Source: RGIG4608 sp045125655 (GTDB lineage: Bacteria > Bacillota > Clostridia > Oscillospirales > CAG-272). From it: a stretch of 36,623 bases of DNA. Within the stretch, counting starts at the first letter, position 1, and each line of letters starts with the position of its first letter. Below, piece by piece: positions 16,819 to 23,407 of this stretch. The translations under genes were made by a program, and so were the position numbers. The notes beneath the pieces are model-generated. The model was not told where the DNA came from. It did not search any database and saw only the letters and a program-made list of their open reading frames with translations. The stretch lies in NCBI GenBank assembly GCA_045125655.1, contig JBGVNP010000041.1:1-36623 (forward strand), given 5' to 3'.

Positions 16819-17004
16819 ATGAAAGAAAGACTTAATAAACTACTCACAGTTAAGAGTATAGTTACGATCCTACTCACATTAGTATTTTGCTATTTGAGTA
16901 TTATACAAGTTATATCTCCAGAACTATTTATGACGGTATTTACAGTTATAATTGCTTTTTACTTTGGTACACAGTCGGAAAAACACAATATCGAACCTAA
17001 ATAA
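16819..17004 (+). CDS. holin-like membrane protein
   Basis: 61 aa: a basic N-terminus (KERLNKLLTVKS), two membrane helices (residues about 12 to 30 and 36 to 50) and a charged tail with GTQSEKHN. This resembles small phage holins of Bacillota, in which FYFGTQSEK-like sequence follows the last helix. Good AACGGAGG ribosome binding site. Holins open the membrane at the end of infection so that an endolysin can reach the wall. Confidence 0.75.
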   Translation: MKERLNKLLTVKSIVTILLTLVFCYLSIIQVISPELFMTVFTVIIAFYFGTQSEKHNIEPK

Positions 17005-17021
17005 AAGGAGAACAAGGCGAA

Positions 17022-17264
17022 ATGACACTTGAAGAATTAGATGTAATCGAACAGCATATATTTGCAAAAGCTGACAATAGATATGTGCATATTGACGATT
17101 GCAACACAATCCAAACCGAAAATAACAAAAAATTTTCCAATGATGACACAAGAATAAAATTGTTTGAGCAAAAAATGAAATCTTGGGAATGGCTTTTCAA
17201 ATTGATTGCTACAGGCACAATAGGAACACTTTTGACATCTATTCTTTCTTTGGTGTTAAAATAA
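17022..17264 (+). CDS. XhlA-like (hemolysin/holin-associated) protein
   Basis: 80 aa. A polar, acidic N-terminus with a helix (residues 1 to 55) is followed by one membrane segment at the C-terminus (WEWLFKLIATGTIGTLLTSIL), the layout of XhlA-type proteins that act with holins. It lies 17 nt after the holin-like gene and ends just before a promoter. Family assignment is from architecture, not from a strong motif. Confidence 0.65.
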   Translation: MTLEELDVIEQHIFAKADNRYVHIDDCNTIQTENNKKFSNDDTRIKLFEQKMKSWEWLFKLIATGTIGTLLTSILSLVLK

Positions 17265-17266
17265 CC

Positions 17267-17295
17267 TTGACAAATTAAAATCAATGTGTTATAAT
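17267..17295 (+). promoter_or_regulatory. consensus promoter upstream of RNA element C
   Basis: TTGACA 17267-17272, 17-bp spacer, TATAAT 17290-17295 with TGT extension. It starts 2 nt after the stop of the XhlA-like gene and drives the 17.4-19 kb gene group. Confidence 0.88.
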
Positions 17296-17297
17296 CA

Positions 17298-17369
17298 ATT
17301 TTGGGGATAGAGATGTACACTCGAAAAGCGGTTGCCTCACCGTTTCCCCAAAATATTATTATTGAGGCA
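17298..17369 (+). ncRNA. three-way-junction pseudoknot RNA, copy C
   Basis: Outer stem ATTTTGGGGA (17298-17307) / TCCCCAAAAT (17345-17354), 10 bp. Inside: TA, hairpin GAG (17310-17312) / CTC (17320-17322) with a 7-nt loop, GAAAA, hairpin GCGG (17328-17331) / CCGT (17340-17343) with loop TTGCCTCA. The loop bases TGCCTCA (17333-17339) are the exact complement of TGAGGCA (17363-17369), 8 nt after the outer stem. Copy D at 32765-32836 has the same arrangement with different paired bases. It begins within a few nt of the expected transcript start. Function unknown. Confidence 0.82.
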
Positions 17370-17385
17370 TATTGGGAGGTAAAAT

Positions 17386-17685
17386 ATGAAAACTTGTAAC
17401 AACTGTACACCAACCGACATCAATGTTAGTGTTCCCTATGTGGTACACGAAGCAGAGGTCAGCAGGCAAGAAAGAACAATTAAAAGACAATGGGTTGTAA
17501 TAATTATTTTAATTTGTCTATTATTTGCTTCTTTTGGTTTGTTCGTGTGGTATGAAAGTCAATTTGAAACTATTAGCTATGATTACACACAAGATGGTGA
17601 AGGCACAAATATTATTGGTGATAGTAATGAGGTAAATAATGGCGCAGAGATTGAAAGTGAAAATCAAACGCAAGAAGAAAAATAA
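17386..17685 (+). CDS. single-pass membrane protein with acidic tail
   Basis: 99 aa. N-terminus with two close cysteines (TCNNCTPTDINVSVPYVVHEAEV), one membrane helix at about residues 36 to 57 (WVVIIILICLLFASFGLFVW) and an acidic, N/Q/E-rich tail. No family recognised. Good GGGAGG ribosome binding site after RNA element C. As the first gene behind its own promoter it may act on the host envelope (superinfection exclusion or lysis accessory), but this is only inference. Confidence 0.72.
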   Translation: MKTCNNCTPTDINVSVPYVVHEAEVSRQERTIKRQWVVIIILICLLFASFGLFVWYESQFETISYDYTQDGEGTNIIGDSNEVNNGAEIESENQTQEEK

Positions 17686-17737
17686 TGCAAAAGGTTTGAA
17701 AGTTAGAAAAATCAAAAAGAAATAGGGGGAACACAAT

Positions 17738-18517
17738 TTGTTTTTACCCGATGAAAATCCAATATTGATTAACTTACCGAGAAATCTCGAATATGCTGAC
17801 ATTTATTTTATCCACGATTTGCATTATAAATCCGAATTATTTGATGAAAGAAAATGGAAAGCATTGAAAGAAAAGATAATGGCTGATGATAATGCCTATG
17901 TTATTTGGATTGGCGATTTGATGGAAAATGCAATACCGAATAGCAAAAGCGATATGTTTACTCAACAATGCCCGCCATTTGCTCAAAAAGAGTGGGTGGC
18001 TCAACAAATGTTTGATATGAGAAAGAAAACACTTGCGATTGTGCCGGGAAATCATTGTTCTAATCGTACAACAAAAGTGAGTGGTTTATATCCTATGTAC
18101 GATATTTGTATGTTTGCAGGTGTTGATGACAAATATCGCGATACAATAGCATATATTGATATTGGAATCGGCACAAGAAAAGACAGCAAAAATAAACAAG
18201 TTCATTATTTCGGGCAAGTTCAACACAAAGCAAGGGATTTGCAGAGTTATGGGACTTCCGATTATACTGATGGAATTGACTTTTTTGCTTTCGGTCACGA
18301 CCATTCACCCAAAGACCGACCAAGAGCAAAGATGGTTTTCGACCAACACAATAAGGTTATCTATAAAAGAAACATTGAAAACATCAATAGTGGTTCTTTT
18401 TGTAAGTTTGGGGGTTATGGCTCAAAAAATGCTTATAGACCACAAAGCGATAAAATGTATAAACTCCGCATTTTCGGTGGAGAAAAGAAAATGGAAACAA
18501 CGGGATTTTATGTATAG
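17738..18517 (+). CDS. calcineurin-like metallophosphoesterase
   Basis: 259 aa with a TTG start preceded by AGGGGGAA. It has the metal-ligand motifs in order: FIHDLHYK (D-x-H), WIGDLMEN (GD-x-x-x-N), PGNHCS (GNH with C in place of D/E), a His in the second half (VHYFGQVQH) and FGHDHSP (GH-x-H). Members hydrolyse phosphodiesters or phosphomonoesters with two metal ions. The phage substrate is unknown: DNA ends, cyclic nucleotides or nucleotides are possible. It overlaps or abuts the DUF4406-like gene. Confidence 0.87.
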   Translation: MFLPDENPILINLPRNLEYADIYFIHDLHYKSELFDERKWKALKEKIMADDNAYVIWIGDLMENAIPNSKSDMFTQQCPPFAQKEWVAQQMFDMRKKTLAIVPGNHCSNRTTKVSGLYPMYDICMFAGVDDKYRDTIAYIDIGIGTRKDSKNKQVHYFGQVQHKARDLQSYGTSDYTDGIDFFAFGHDHSPKDRPRAKMVFDQHNKVIYKRNIENINSGSFCKFGGYGSKNAYRPQSDKMYKLRIFGGEKKMETTGFYV

Positions 18518-18532
18518 GGGGCGATTGCTATA

Positions 18533-18853
18533 CTGTATTATGTGTCTCATAAATCTCAAGGCGACAGAAACAACCTTGAAAAAGCAAAGAAAATAACCCA
18601 CGATTTGCAGGTGAAAGACCTTGCAAACTGTTATATTTGCCCCTTGTTGACATTTTCGCACCTTGAATATGGCGAGATTGGTTTTGATGATGAACTCGAA
18701 ATTTGCCTTGACATCTTGCAACAGTGCGACAAATTAATCGTAGCAAGTGAGATCTCAAAAGGCGTTCAAATGGAGATTGATTTTGCAAAGCTCGTGAAAA
18801 TGGAGGTATTGCGACTTGAAGAAAATGGAACTTTACAACCTTTCACGGAGTGA
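18533..18853 (+). CDS. DUF4406 / deoxyribosyltransferase-like, non-ATG start
   Basis: About 106 aa. The opening LYYVSHKSQGDRNNLEKAKK is the beta1-loop-helix of DUF4406 / nucleoside 2-deoxyribosyltransferase-like proteins, followed by CPLLTFSH and a C-terminal CDKLIVASEISKGVQMEIDFA, the conserved E-x-x-x-G-x-x-x-E pattern. The first ATG/GTG-type codon (GTG 18542) would cut off the first strand and is 18 nt from the AGGGGGCG site; CTG at 18533 or ATA at 18530 fits the spacing better. I place the start at CTG with reserve. Likely acts on nucleotides; activity unproven. Confidence 0.7.
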   Translation: MYYVSHKSQGDRNNLEKAKKITHDLQVKDLANCYICPLLTFSHLEYGEIGFDDELEICLDILQQCDKLIVASEISKGVQMEIDFAKLVKMEVLRLEENGTLQPFTE

Positions 18854-19028
18854 GTGGGAAAATCTCATTGATGAATACATTTTCAATGAAGAACACAGGG
18901 CAATGCTAAAAAGAAATTTGCTTGATGGTCGCACTTATGAGCAGATAGCAGAACAATTTGATTGCTCCCGTGATAAAGTTGCTCGGTTAATTCCAAAATT
19001 GCAAGACAAATTATTTAGGAAAATTTAA
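18816..19028 (+). CDS. small HTH protein (sigma70 region 4-like)
   Basis: 70 aa from a TTG at 18816 with GGAGGT 8 nt upstream, inside the end of the preceding gene. Residues about 28 to 66 (RAMLKRNLLDGRTYEQIAEQF then CSRDKVARLIPKL) form a helix-turn-helix like region 4 of sigma-70 factors. No region 2 is present, so it is not a full sigma factor. It may steer or block host RNA polymerase at the -35 element, as small phage proteins of this type do. It is followed by a strong terminator. Confidence 0.75.
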   Translation: MKKMELYNLSRSEWENLIDEYIFNEEHRAMLKRNLLDGRTYEQIAEQFDCSRDKVARLIPKLQDKLFRKI

Positions 19029-19062
19029 TACACGAAATATCAATTTTATTTCTATCAAATTT

Positions 19063-19095
19063 GCACTCTTACGCAATCGTAAGGGTGCTTTTTTT
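19063..19095 (+). terminator. strong intrinsic terminator
   Basis: GCACTCTTACG (19063-19073), loop CAAT, CGTAAGGGTGC (19078-19088), 11 bp with one G-U, then seven T. The left arm contains the exact complement of GTAAGAGTGC in the leader at 1743-1752, possibly by chance. Confidence 0.9.
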
Positions 19096-19126
19096 ATGCT
19101 ATTATAAAGCCAAGAGGTGATGATAT

Positions 19127-19252
19127 ATGAATATTACGAACTTTATTAAATCGCATAAAGAATTGAGCGATTTGCCCTTCCTTGTTGTTTTCCGTGTGTT
19201 GAGTGTACTGCGTGAAAAACGTTTGTTAAAGGGATTTGACGATGTGGATTGA
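19127..19252 (+). CDS. 41-aa small protein
   Basis: ATG at 19127 with AGAGGTGATG upstream. 41 aa, amphipathic, with LPFLVVFRVLSVLREKRLLKGFDD; a helix of mixed hydrophobic and basic residues. No family recognised. It lies between the terminator at 19063 and the peptidase-like gene, whose start lies inside it (11-nt overlap), so it may serve for translational coupling as well as encode a peptide. Confidence 0.6.
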   Translation: MNITNFIKSHKELSDLPFLVVFRVLSVLREKRLLKGFDDVD

Positions 19253-19616
19253 ATATCTAAATAACCCTTTCGGATTGCGTGTAGGCGATTGTGTTATTCG
19301 TGCAATATCAAAGGCATTAAATCAATCGTGGGAGAAAACCTATATAGATTTATGCGTTCAGGGCTTGATGATGGGCGACCTCCCAAATTCCAATGCGATT
19401 TTTAGCGCATATTTGAGGCACAAGGGCTTCAAACGGCACACCATAGAAGATTGCCCCGATTATTACACGGTAGAGGATTTTTGCAAAGACCACACACAAG
19501 GAATTTTTGTTATCGGAACAGGCACTCACGCAGTTTGTGTTTGTGATGCGAAAATCTATGATGCGTGGGACAGTAGCAACGAAACACCCGTATATTATTT
19601 TGAAAAAGGAGATTAA
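19242..19616 (+). CDS. cysteine peptidase-like (C39/papain-fold) protein
   Basis: 124 aa from the ATG at 19242; an in-frame TTG lies at 19236. It has LRVGDCVIRAISKAL near the N-terminus (Cys at the start of a helix), GTGTHAVCV (His on a strand) and KIYDAWDSS (Asp/Asn position), the order C-H-D of papain-like and C39 peptidases. Similar small proteins recur in gut Clostridia phages without known function. It could be a protease, an amidase or an inactive homologue. It is the only enzyme-like candidate for a wall or structural protein hydrolase in the late region. Confidence 0.65.
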   Translation: MWIEYLNNPFGLRVGDCVIRAISKALNQSWEKTYIDLCVQGLMMGDLPNSNAIFSAYLRHKGFKRHTIEDCPDYYTVEDFCKDHTQGIFVIGTGTHAVCVCDAKIYDAWDSSNETPVYYFEKGD

Positions 19617-19618
19617 AA

Positions 19619-20131
19619 ATGGCTTACCCTTATTATGCACCTTATTACAGACCTATGAATTATTACAACACATCTATTCCACAGGAAAATCCGAACTTAC
19701 AGGGCGGTCAGCAGATGCCTATGCAACAGCCGATGGTGCAACAGCAAATGCAGATGCCTATGCCCAATATGACACCCAATAATGATATGATTTGGGTTTT
19801 GAGTGAGGGGGAAGCGCAGAGCTACCCCGTTGCGCCCAATAATAGCGTTATTTTGTGGGATAAAAATAGTGATGTAGTTTACATCAAATCGGTTAATGCT
19901 CAAAATGTTCCATCGTTCCGTGTTCTTGATTATAAAGAGCGCACAGCCGAGAACGGCTCTAAAACGCCCACAGAACACGTTTGCAAGTGTGGGGATAACT
20001 TTGTAAGCAAAAACGATTTCAAGGCGTTACAGAGCGAATTTGAGGCACTACGGAGCGAATTAGAAGAGTTAAAAGCAAAACCCAAATCAAAGGCAACAAA
20101 AAAGATAGTTGACGAGGTGGAAGATGAATAA
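19619..20131 (+). CDS. Q/M/P-rich phage protein with coiled coil
   Basis: 170 aa. The first 58 residues are low-complexity (Y, P, then repeated QQ/MP units), residues 60 to 110 form a compact section (IWVLSEGEAQSYPVAPNNSVILWD, quoted in part) and the end is a charged coiled coil (FEALRSELEELKAK). The combination of a Q/M/P-rich lead and a SEGEAQSYPVAPN-type core recurs in Bacillota phages, function unknown. It follows the peptidase-like gene by 2 nt and overlaps the next gene. Confidence 0.75.
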   Translation: MAYPYYAPYYRPMNYYNTSIPQENPNLQGGQQMPMQQPMVQQQMQMPMPNMTPNNDMIWVLSEGEAQSYPVAPNNSVILWDKNSDVVYIKSVNAQNVPSFRVLDYKERTAENGSKTPTEHVCKCGDNFVSKNDFKALQSEFEALRSELEELKAKPKSKATKKIVDEVEDE

Positions 20132-20327
20132 TTTATACAAACAGTTTGGCAGACAAAACAACCCCTTTGAACAGTTAATGCAACAGACGCAGGAGTTCAA
20201 AAAGCAATTCAACGGAAACCCTCGTCAAGAGGTTGAGCGACTTTTGAGAACAGGGCAGATGAGCCAAAAAACATTCAATGAATTATCGCAAGTTGCACAA
20301 CAAGTAGTCCAATTTATGAATGATTAG
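20124..20327 (+). CDS. small helical Q/N-rich protein
   Basis: 67 aa from the ATG at 20124 with GAGGTGGAAG upstream. Entirely helical and polar, with NPFEQLMQQTQEFKKQF and a C-terminal half like NPRQEVERLLRTGQMSQ. Proteins of this type often lie downstream of the Q/M/P-rich gene; function unknown. Its stop codon overlaps the stop of the minus-strand HNH gene by 4 nt, so the HNH gene was inserted exactly at its end. Confidence 0.72.
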   Translation: MNNLYKQFGRQNNPFEQLMQQTQEFKKQFNGNPRQEVERLLRTGQMSQKTFNELSQVAQQVVQFMND

Positions 20328-20902
20328 TTTTTATATTTCCACCTAAACCCACCGCAAGTTTTTCTTTCGCCTCTGGCACAAGCGGCTATGTGGCTTAATC
20401 CACCATAATATTTGGATGCTTCTGTTATGCTTGGGAACTCTTCCAATTCGTTTCCATTGATGTCGCAACGAATAATCGCTTTTGATTTGTTATGTTCGGC
20501 TCCTGTTTTGCCGAGCCAAGGTTTACTGCCTTTGTTTAGACCATTTTCAAAAGCGTGAACAATATTTTCTTGTACGGTAACCCATTCAAGATTTTCAACA
20601 CTATTATTTGTTTTGTTTCCGTCTTTGTGGTTAACTTGTGGCTTATTTTCGGGATTTGGTATAAATGTTTCGGCTATCAATCTGTGAACTTGGAAAACCT
20701 TTTGTTTGTGATTTTCAAATGTTATTGTAACTCGATAATATCCGTGTGTATCTAATACGGGTTTTAGAATAATGCCTTTCCTGTTATAAAAACATTCTTT
20801 TTCTTTGATAGAAAAATGGCGTCTTGGTCTATCTTTTGATTTTATTTGACCTTTTTCGTTTGCTAAATATAGACCATCACAGTTTGGAATTTCTTTCCAC
20901 AT
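20324..20902 (-). CDS. NUMOD4-HNH-NUMOD1 homing endonuclease (minus strand)
   Basis: 192 aa, the only minus-strand gene. N-terminal NUMOD4 (MWKEIPNCDGLYLANEKGQIKS), HNH core with VHRLIAETFIPNP and VNHKDGNKTNNSVENLEW, and a C-terminal NUMOD1 helix-turn-helix (FPSITEASKYYGG to TCGGFRWKYK). Such genes are mobile and nick a site in a related genome. It has its own consensus promoter at 20935-20963 and an AAAGGAG site, and no structured leader. Its opposite direction and exact fit between two + strand genes mark it as an insertion. Confidence 0.92.
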   Translation of the reverse strand: MWKEIPNCDGLYLANEKGQIKSKDRPRRHFSIKEKECFYNRKGIILKPVLDTHGYYRVTITFENHKQKVFQVHRLIAETFIPNPENKPQVNHKDGNKTNNSVENLEWVTVQENIVHAFENGLNKGSKPWLGKTGAEHNKSKAIIRCDINGNELEEFPSITEASKYYGGLSHIAACARGERKTCGGFRWKYKN

Positions 20903-20934
20903 ATATTTACTCTCCTTTATATGATTGTAAATAT

Positions 20935-20963
20935 ATTATATCATAAAACCGAAAAAATGTCAA
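20935..20963 (-). promoter_or_regulatory. consensus promoter of the minus-strand HNH gene
   Basis: On the minus strand: TTGACA (20963-20958), 17-bp spacer, TATAAT (20940-20935) with TGA before it. The start ATG follows at 20902. The + strand stretch from 20964 to 21048 holds one inverted repeat, AATCAAG (20993-20999) / CTTGATT (21009-21015), and the AAGGAG of the next gene. Confidence 0.88.
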
Positions 20964-21048
20964 GGTCTTTTGACCAAATAAATAATGGCTTCAATCAAGA
21001 GCGTACGGCTTGATTTAGCATATAGATTATTATATAAGGAGAAAAATT

Positions 21049-21840
21049 ATGATGGAAGAAACAAACGGCTTCGCAACAGGTTATGCTGTTGGTAGAGATA
21101 GCACCAATGGTGGCTATGGCAATGGTATGTTTGGAAATGATGCTTGGTGGATCATCATCTTGCTTCTTTTTGGCTACGGTAGAAACGGCTTTGGCGGTTT
21201 TGGTGGCTCTTATGGTGGCGGTGCGGCTGACAATTATGTTCTTGCTACCGACTTTGCAACCATTGAAAGAAAGCTCGATAGTGTAAATAGTGGTATTTGC
21301 GATAGCACATACGCACTCAACAACACAATCAATGCAAATTTCCGCACACTTGACAATGCTATTAGCACTATTGGTTATCAGGCGTTGGAAAACACAAACG
21401 CAATTCAGTCGCAGTTAGCAAGTGGCTTCTGCGGTGTACAGGGCGCAATTAAAGATGTTGCTTATGGTAACGCAATGAACACAAGCACAATCACAAAGCA
21501 GATTTCCGATTGTTGCTGCGACCTCGAAAAGATGAACTTGCAGAACAGATTTGATGCACAGGCATACAATAGCAACACACTCACCGCTATTGACAAGCTT
21601 GGCGACCGTATCATTGACTATATGAGCAATGAAAAGGTACAGGCACTCCGCGATGAAAACTTTGCACTTCGTCTTGCCGCTTCACAGGCAAAGCAGAACG
21701 CATATTTGATTGACGCACTTGGAGAAAAGTGCCCTCAGCCCGCTTATGTTGTCAACGGTCCCACACCCGTAACATTCCCCACGAATTGTTGCGGACAGGT
21801 GAACTATTCCGCTTTCAATAGTGGTTGCGGTTCATTCTAA
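21049..21840 (+). CDS. Gly-rich membrane-anchored phage protein
   Basis: 263 aa. Residues 8 to 65 are G/N/Y-rich with one hydrophobic stretch (WWIIILLLFGYG); the remainder is a long helical region of N/A/Q-rich repeats (YALNNTINANFRTLDNAISTIGYQ, quoted in part) with cysteine clusters (SDCCCDLEK, CCGQ, GCG). This combination is familiar from Bacillota phage genomes and unassigned. High-expression type codon use. Followed by a complex stem-loop region. A role in virion decoration or at the membrane is possible. Confidence 0.75.
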   Translation: MMEETNGFATGYAVGRDSTNGGYGNGMFGNDAWWIIILLLFGYGRNGFGGFGGSYGGGAADNYVLATDFATIERKLDSVNSGICDSTYALNNTINANFRTLDNAISTIGYQALENTNAIQSQLASGFCGVQGAIKDVAYGNAMNTSTITKQISDCCCDLEKMNLQNRFDAQAYNSNTLTAIDKLGDRIIDYMSNEKVQALRDENFALRLAASQAKQNAYLIDALGEKCPQPAYVVNGPTPVTFPTNCCGQVNYSAFNSGCGSF

Positions 21841-21858
21841 TCAAATAATTTAACTACT

Positions 21859-21953
21859 TTCGCACCTTGCGAATGTTCCCTAAATTGCCGTTATCGGCAA
21901 AATAAGGGATAATGTTACAAGCGGTAAGGTGTAATATCTTGCCGCTTATTTTA
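21859..21953 (+). terminator. three-hairpin structured region and terminator
   Basis: Hairpin 1: TTCGC / GCGAA (21859-21873) with loop ACCTT. Hairpin 2: TCCCT (21877-21881) / AGGGA (21905-21909) enclosing TTGCCG (21885-21890) / CGGCAA (21895-21900). Hairpin 3: AAGCGGTAAG (21919-21928) / CTTGCCGCTT (21938-21947), then ATTTTATT, a terminator. CACCTT of hairpin 1 is complementary to AAGGTG in hairpin 3 (21926-21931), so the first and last hairpins could compete or interact. No promoter is visible in front. Confidence 0.65.
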
Positions 21954-21974
21954 TTATGAAAAGGAGAATTTATT

Positions 21975-22406
21975 ATGGCAGTTGAATATTCTGCGGTCGC
22001 GCTTCAAACAGTTGAAGTGGACGATAATATTTTATTTAACAATGGATTTAGAGCTTGTAAAAAGGGCTTTATTTCCCACAGAGATGATAGTGGCGTTTTC
22101 TTTTTGAAGGGCGCATCAAATGGATGCAGAGCAATTTATAAAGTAAGTTTTCAGGCAAATATTGCAATAGCAGCAGATGGCACAGTTGAGCCAATATCCG
22201 TTGCGTTAACAATCAATGGCGAGGAACTCGGAAATGCTACTGCTATTGTAACCCCTGCGGCTATTGGTGATTTTTGGACAGTTTCTATTGAAACATTTAT
22301 CGACATTCTTTGTGGATGTTGCGTAACCGTTTCTGTAGAAAATACAAGCGATACAACGGCTATTGATGTAACCAATGCCAATATTATTTTTGAGCGTGTA
22401 GCTTAA
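21975..22406 (+). CDS. beta-rich decoration-like protein
   Basis: 143 aa, almost all beta strands with few charged residues in the second half (ISVALTINGEELGNATAIV, VSVENTSDTTAIDV). The pattern resembles the C1q/BclA-C-terminal-like jelly-roll domains present on phage and spore surfaces: GFRACKKGFISHRDDSGVFFLKG, then TLTING and a closing strand NANIIFERVA. Good AAAAGGAG site. Likely a surface-exposed trimeric decoration protein; that is inference from fold type. Confidence 0.65.
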   Translation: MAVEYSAVALQTVEVDDNILFNNGFRACKKGFISHRDDSGVFFLKGASNGCRAIYKVSFQANIAIAADGTVEPISVALTINGEELGNATAIVTPAAIGDFWTVSIETFIDILCGCCVTVSVENTSDTTAIDVTNANIIFERVA

Positions 22407-22423
22407 AGAAAGGAGAAAACACA

Positions 22424-22855
22424 ATGAAACATCTTGAAAAATTAAAAGATGCTCTTTGCGAGGAGCTTGACAAATTTGGTAAGAGCGGCGATATAACCGT
22501 AAACTCTCTTGAAAAAATCCATAAGCTCACCGACACAATTAAAAACATTGATAAAATATTGATGTTTGAAGAAGATGGTGGTTATAGCGAGGGCTATATG
22601 GGCGACGGTATGATGTACGGCAATTCCTATGCAAGAGGTCGCAGATATGCAAAGCGCGACAGTATGGGTAGATATTCCCGTGACGGCGGTTATTCCGAAG
22701 AGGACGATTATTCCGAACGTAGAATGGGTAGAGGATATTCGAGAGATGAAGCATCCGACCACCTTATGCGTCAGCTTGGCTCTATGATGGAGGATGCCGA
22801 CCCAAAGCAGAGAGAAATTCTCAAAAAATGTATGAGAGAGTTGGAAAGGGACTAA
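22424..22855 (+). CDS. R/G/Y/S-rich protein with helical ends
   Basis: 143 aa. Helical N-terminus (LEKLKDALCEELDKFGKS), a low-complexity centre (residues about 48 to 105) rich in Y, G, R, S and D, with RGRRYAKRDSMGRYSRDGGY-like units, and a helical C-terminus (LMRQLGSMMEDADPKQREIL). Proteins with this layout recur next to the previous gene in gut phages; function unknown. The RG-rich centre could bind nucleic acid. Confidence 0.75.
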   Translation: MKHLEKLKDALCEELDKFGKSGDITVNSLEKIHKLTDTIKNIDKILMFEEDGGYSEGYMGDGMMYGNSYARGRRYAKRDSMGRYSRDGGYSEEDDYSERRMGRGYSRDEASDHLMRQLGSMMEDADPKQREILKKCMRELERD

Positions 22856-23094
22856 CCCAAACAGGCGGTGCGAAGTCTTATAATAACATTGAAGAAACAC
22901 TCGAAAAAACAAATGACAATAGCGAGCTTGATTTCTTCCCTGCTTTAAGAAAGTACAAAGAAGAACACAACACCGCAAATCTGCAAAAATTGATGGTTGA
23001 AATATCGGAGTTTTGCCGTTCCGTGTATGCAAGTACACAAAACGAGGCAGAAAGAAAAATTTACCACTCAATGATTGAAAAACTGAATAAATAG
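22828..23094 (+). CDS. small helical phage protein
   Basis: 88 aa from the ATG at 22828, which lies inside the preceding gene (28-nt overlap). The first 20 residues are not convincing; a later start would leave a helical core (LDFFPALRKYKEEHNTANLQKLM and YASTQNEAERKIYHSMIEKL). No family recognised. It ends the late accessory block and is followed by a strong terminator. Confidence 0.6.
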   Translation: MYERVGKGLTQTGGAKSYNNIEETLEKTNDNSELDFFPALRKYKEEHNTANLQKLMVEISEFCRSVYASTQNEAERKIYHSMIEKLNK

Positions 23095-23098
23095 TTTT

Positions 23099-23130
23099 AG
23101 GGCGATGGAGAAATTCATCGCTCTTTTTTT
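23099..23130 (+). terminator. strong intrinsic terminator
   Basis: AGGGCGATG (23099-23107), 8-nt loop, CATCGCTCT (23116-23124) with one G-U, then TTTTTT. It separates the late accessory block from the recombination block. From here to 23189 the sequence is A/T-rich without further signals. Confidence 0.88.
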
Positions 23131-23189
23131 GATGTCAAAAACATTATAAAAAAATTATAAAAATTTTTGAAAAATATTTGAAAAAAGTA

Positions 23190-23218
23190 TTGACAAACGC
23201 AAAAAGGTGTGTTATAAT
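23190..23218 (+). promoter_or_regulatory. consensus promoter of the recombination block
   Basis: TTGACA 23190-23195, 17-bp spacer, TATAAT 23213-23218 with TGT extension. A short GGGG/CCCC hairpin follows near the expected transcript start (23232-23243). It heads the operon from 23264 to 26923. Confidence 0.88.
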
Positions 23219-23263
23219 GTAATCACAGTAAGGGGAACACCCCAAGAAAGAAAGAGGTATATT

Positions 23264-23404
23264 ATGAAAACATTAAAAAACATTTTGAATTGGTTTGTGT
23301 TCTTGCTCACAGGCAAGGGCGAAGTTAGCAATGAGGCAGTAAATGACGGCTTGATAGACCATAGCGGTCAAGGGCGCAACGAATATGGTGAAAGTGAGGT
23401 ATAG
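23264..23404 (+). CDS. 46-aa small protein
   Basis: 46 aa from the ATG at 23264 with AAAGAGG upstream; an open frame extends upstream into the promoter but is not coding. The first 18 residues form a hydrophobic helix (LKNILNWFVFLLTGKG), then a polar tail ending GRNEYGESEV. No family recognised. First gene of the recombination operon, followed after 3 nt by the zinc-ribbon gene. Confidence 0.65.
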   Translation: MKTLKNILNWFVFLLTGKGEVSNEAVNDGLIDHSGQGRNEYGESEV

Positions 23405-23407
23405 AAA

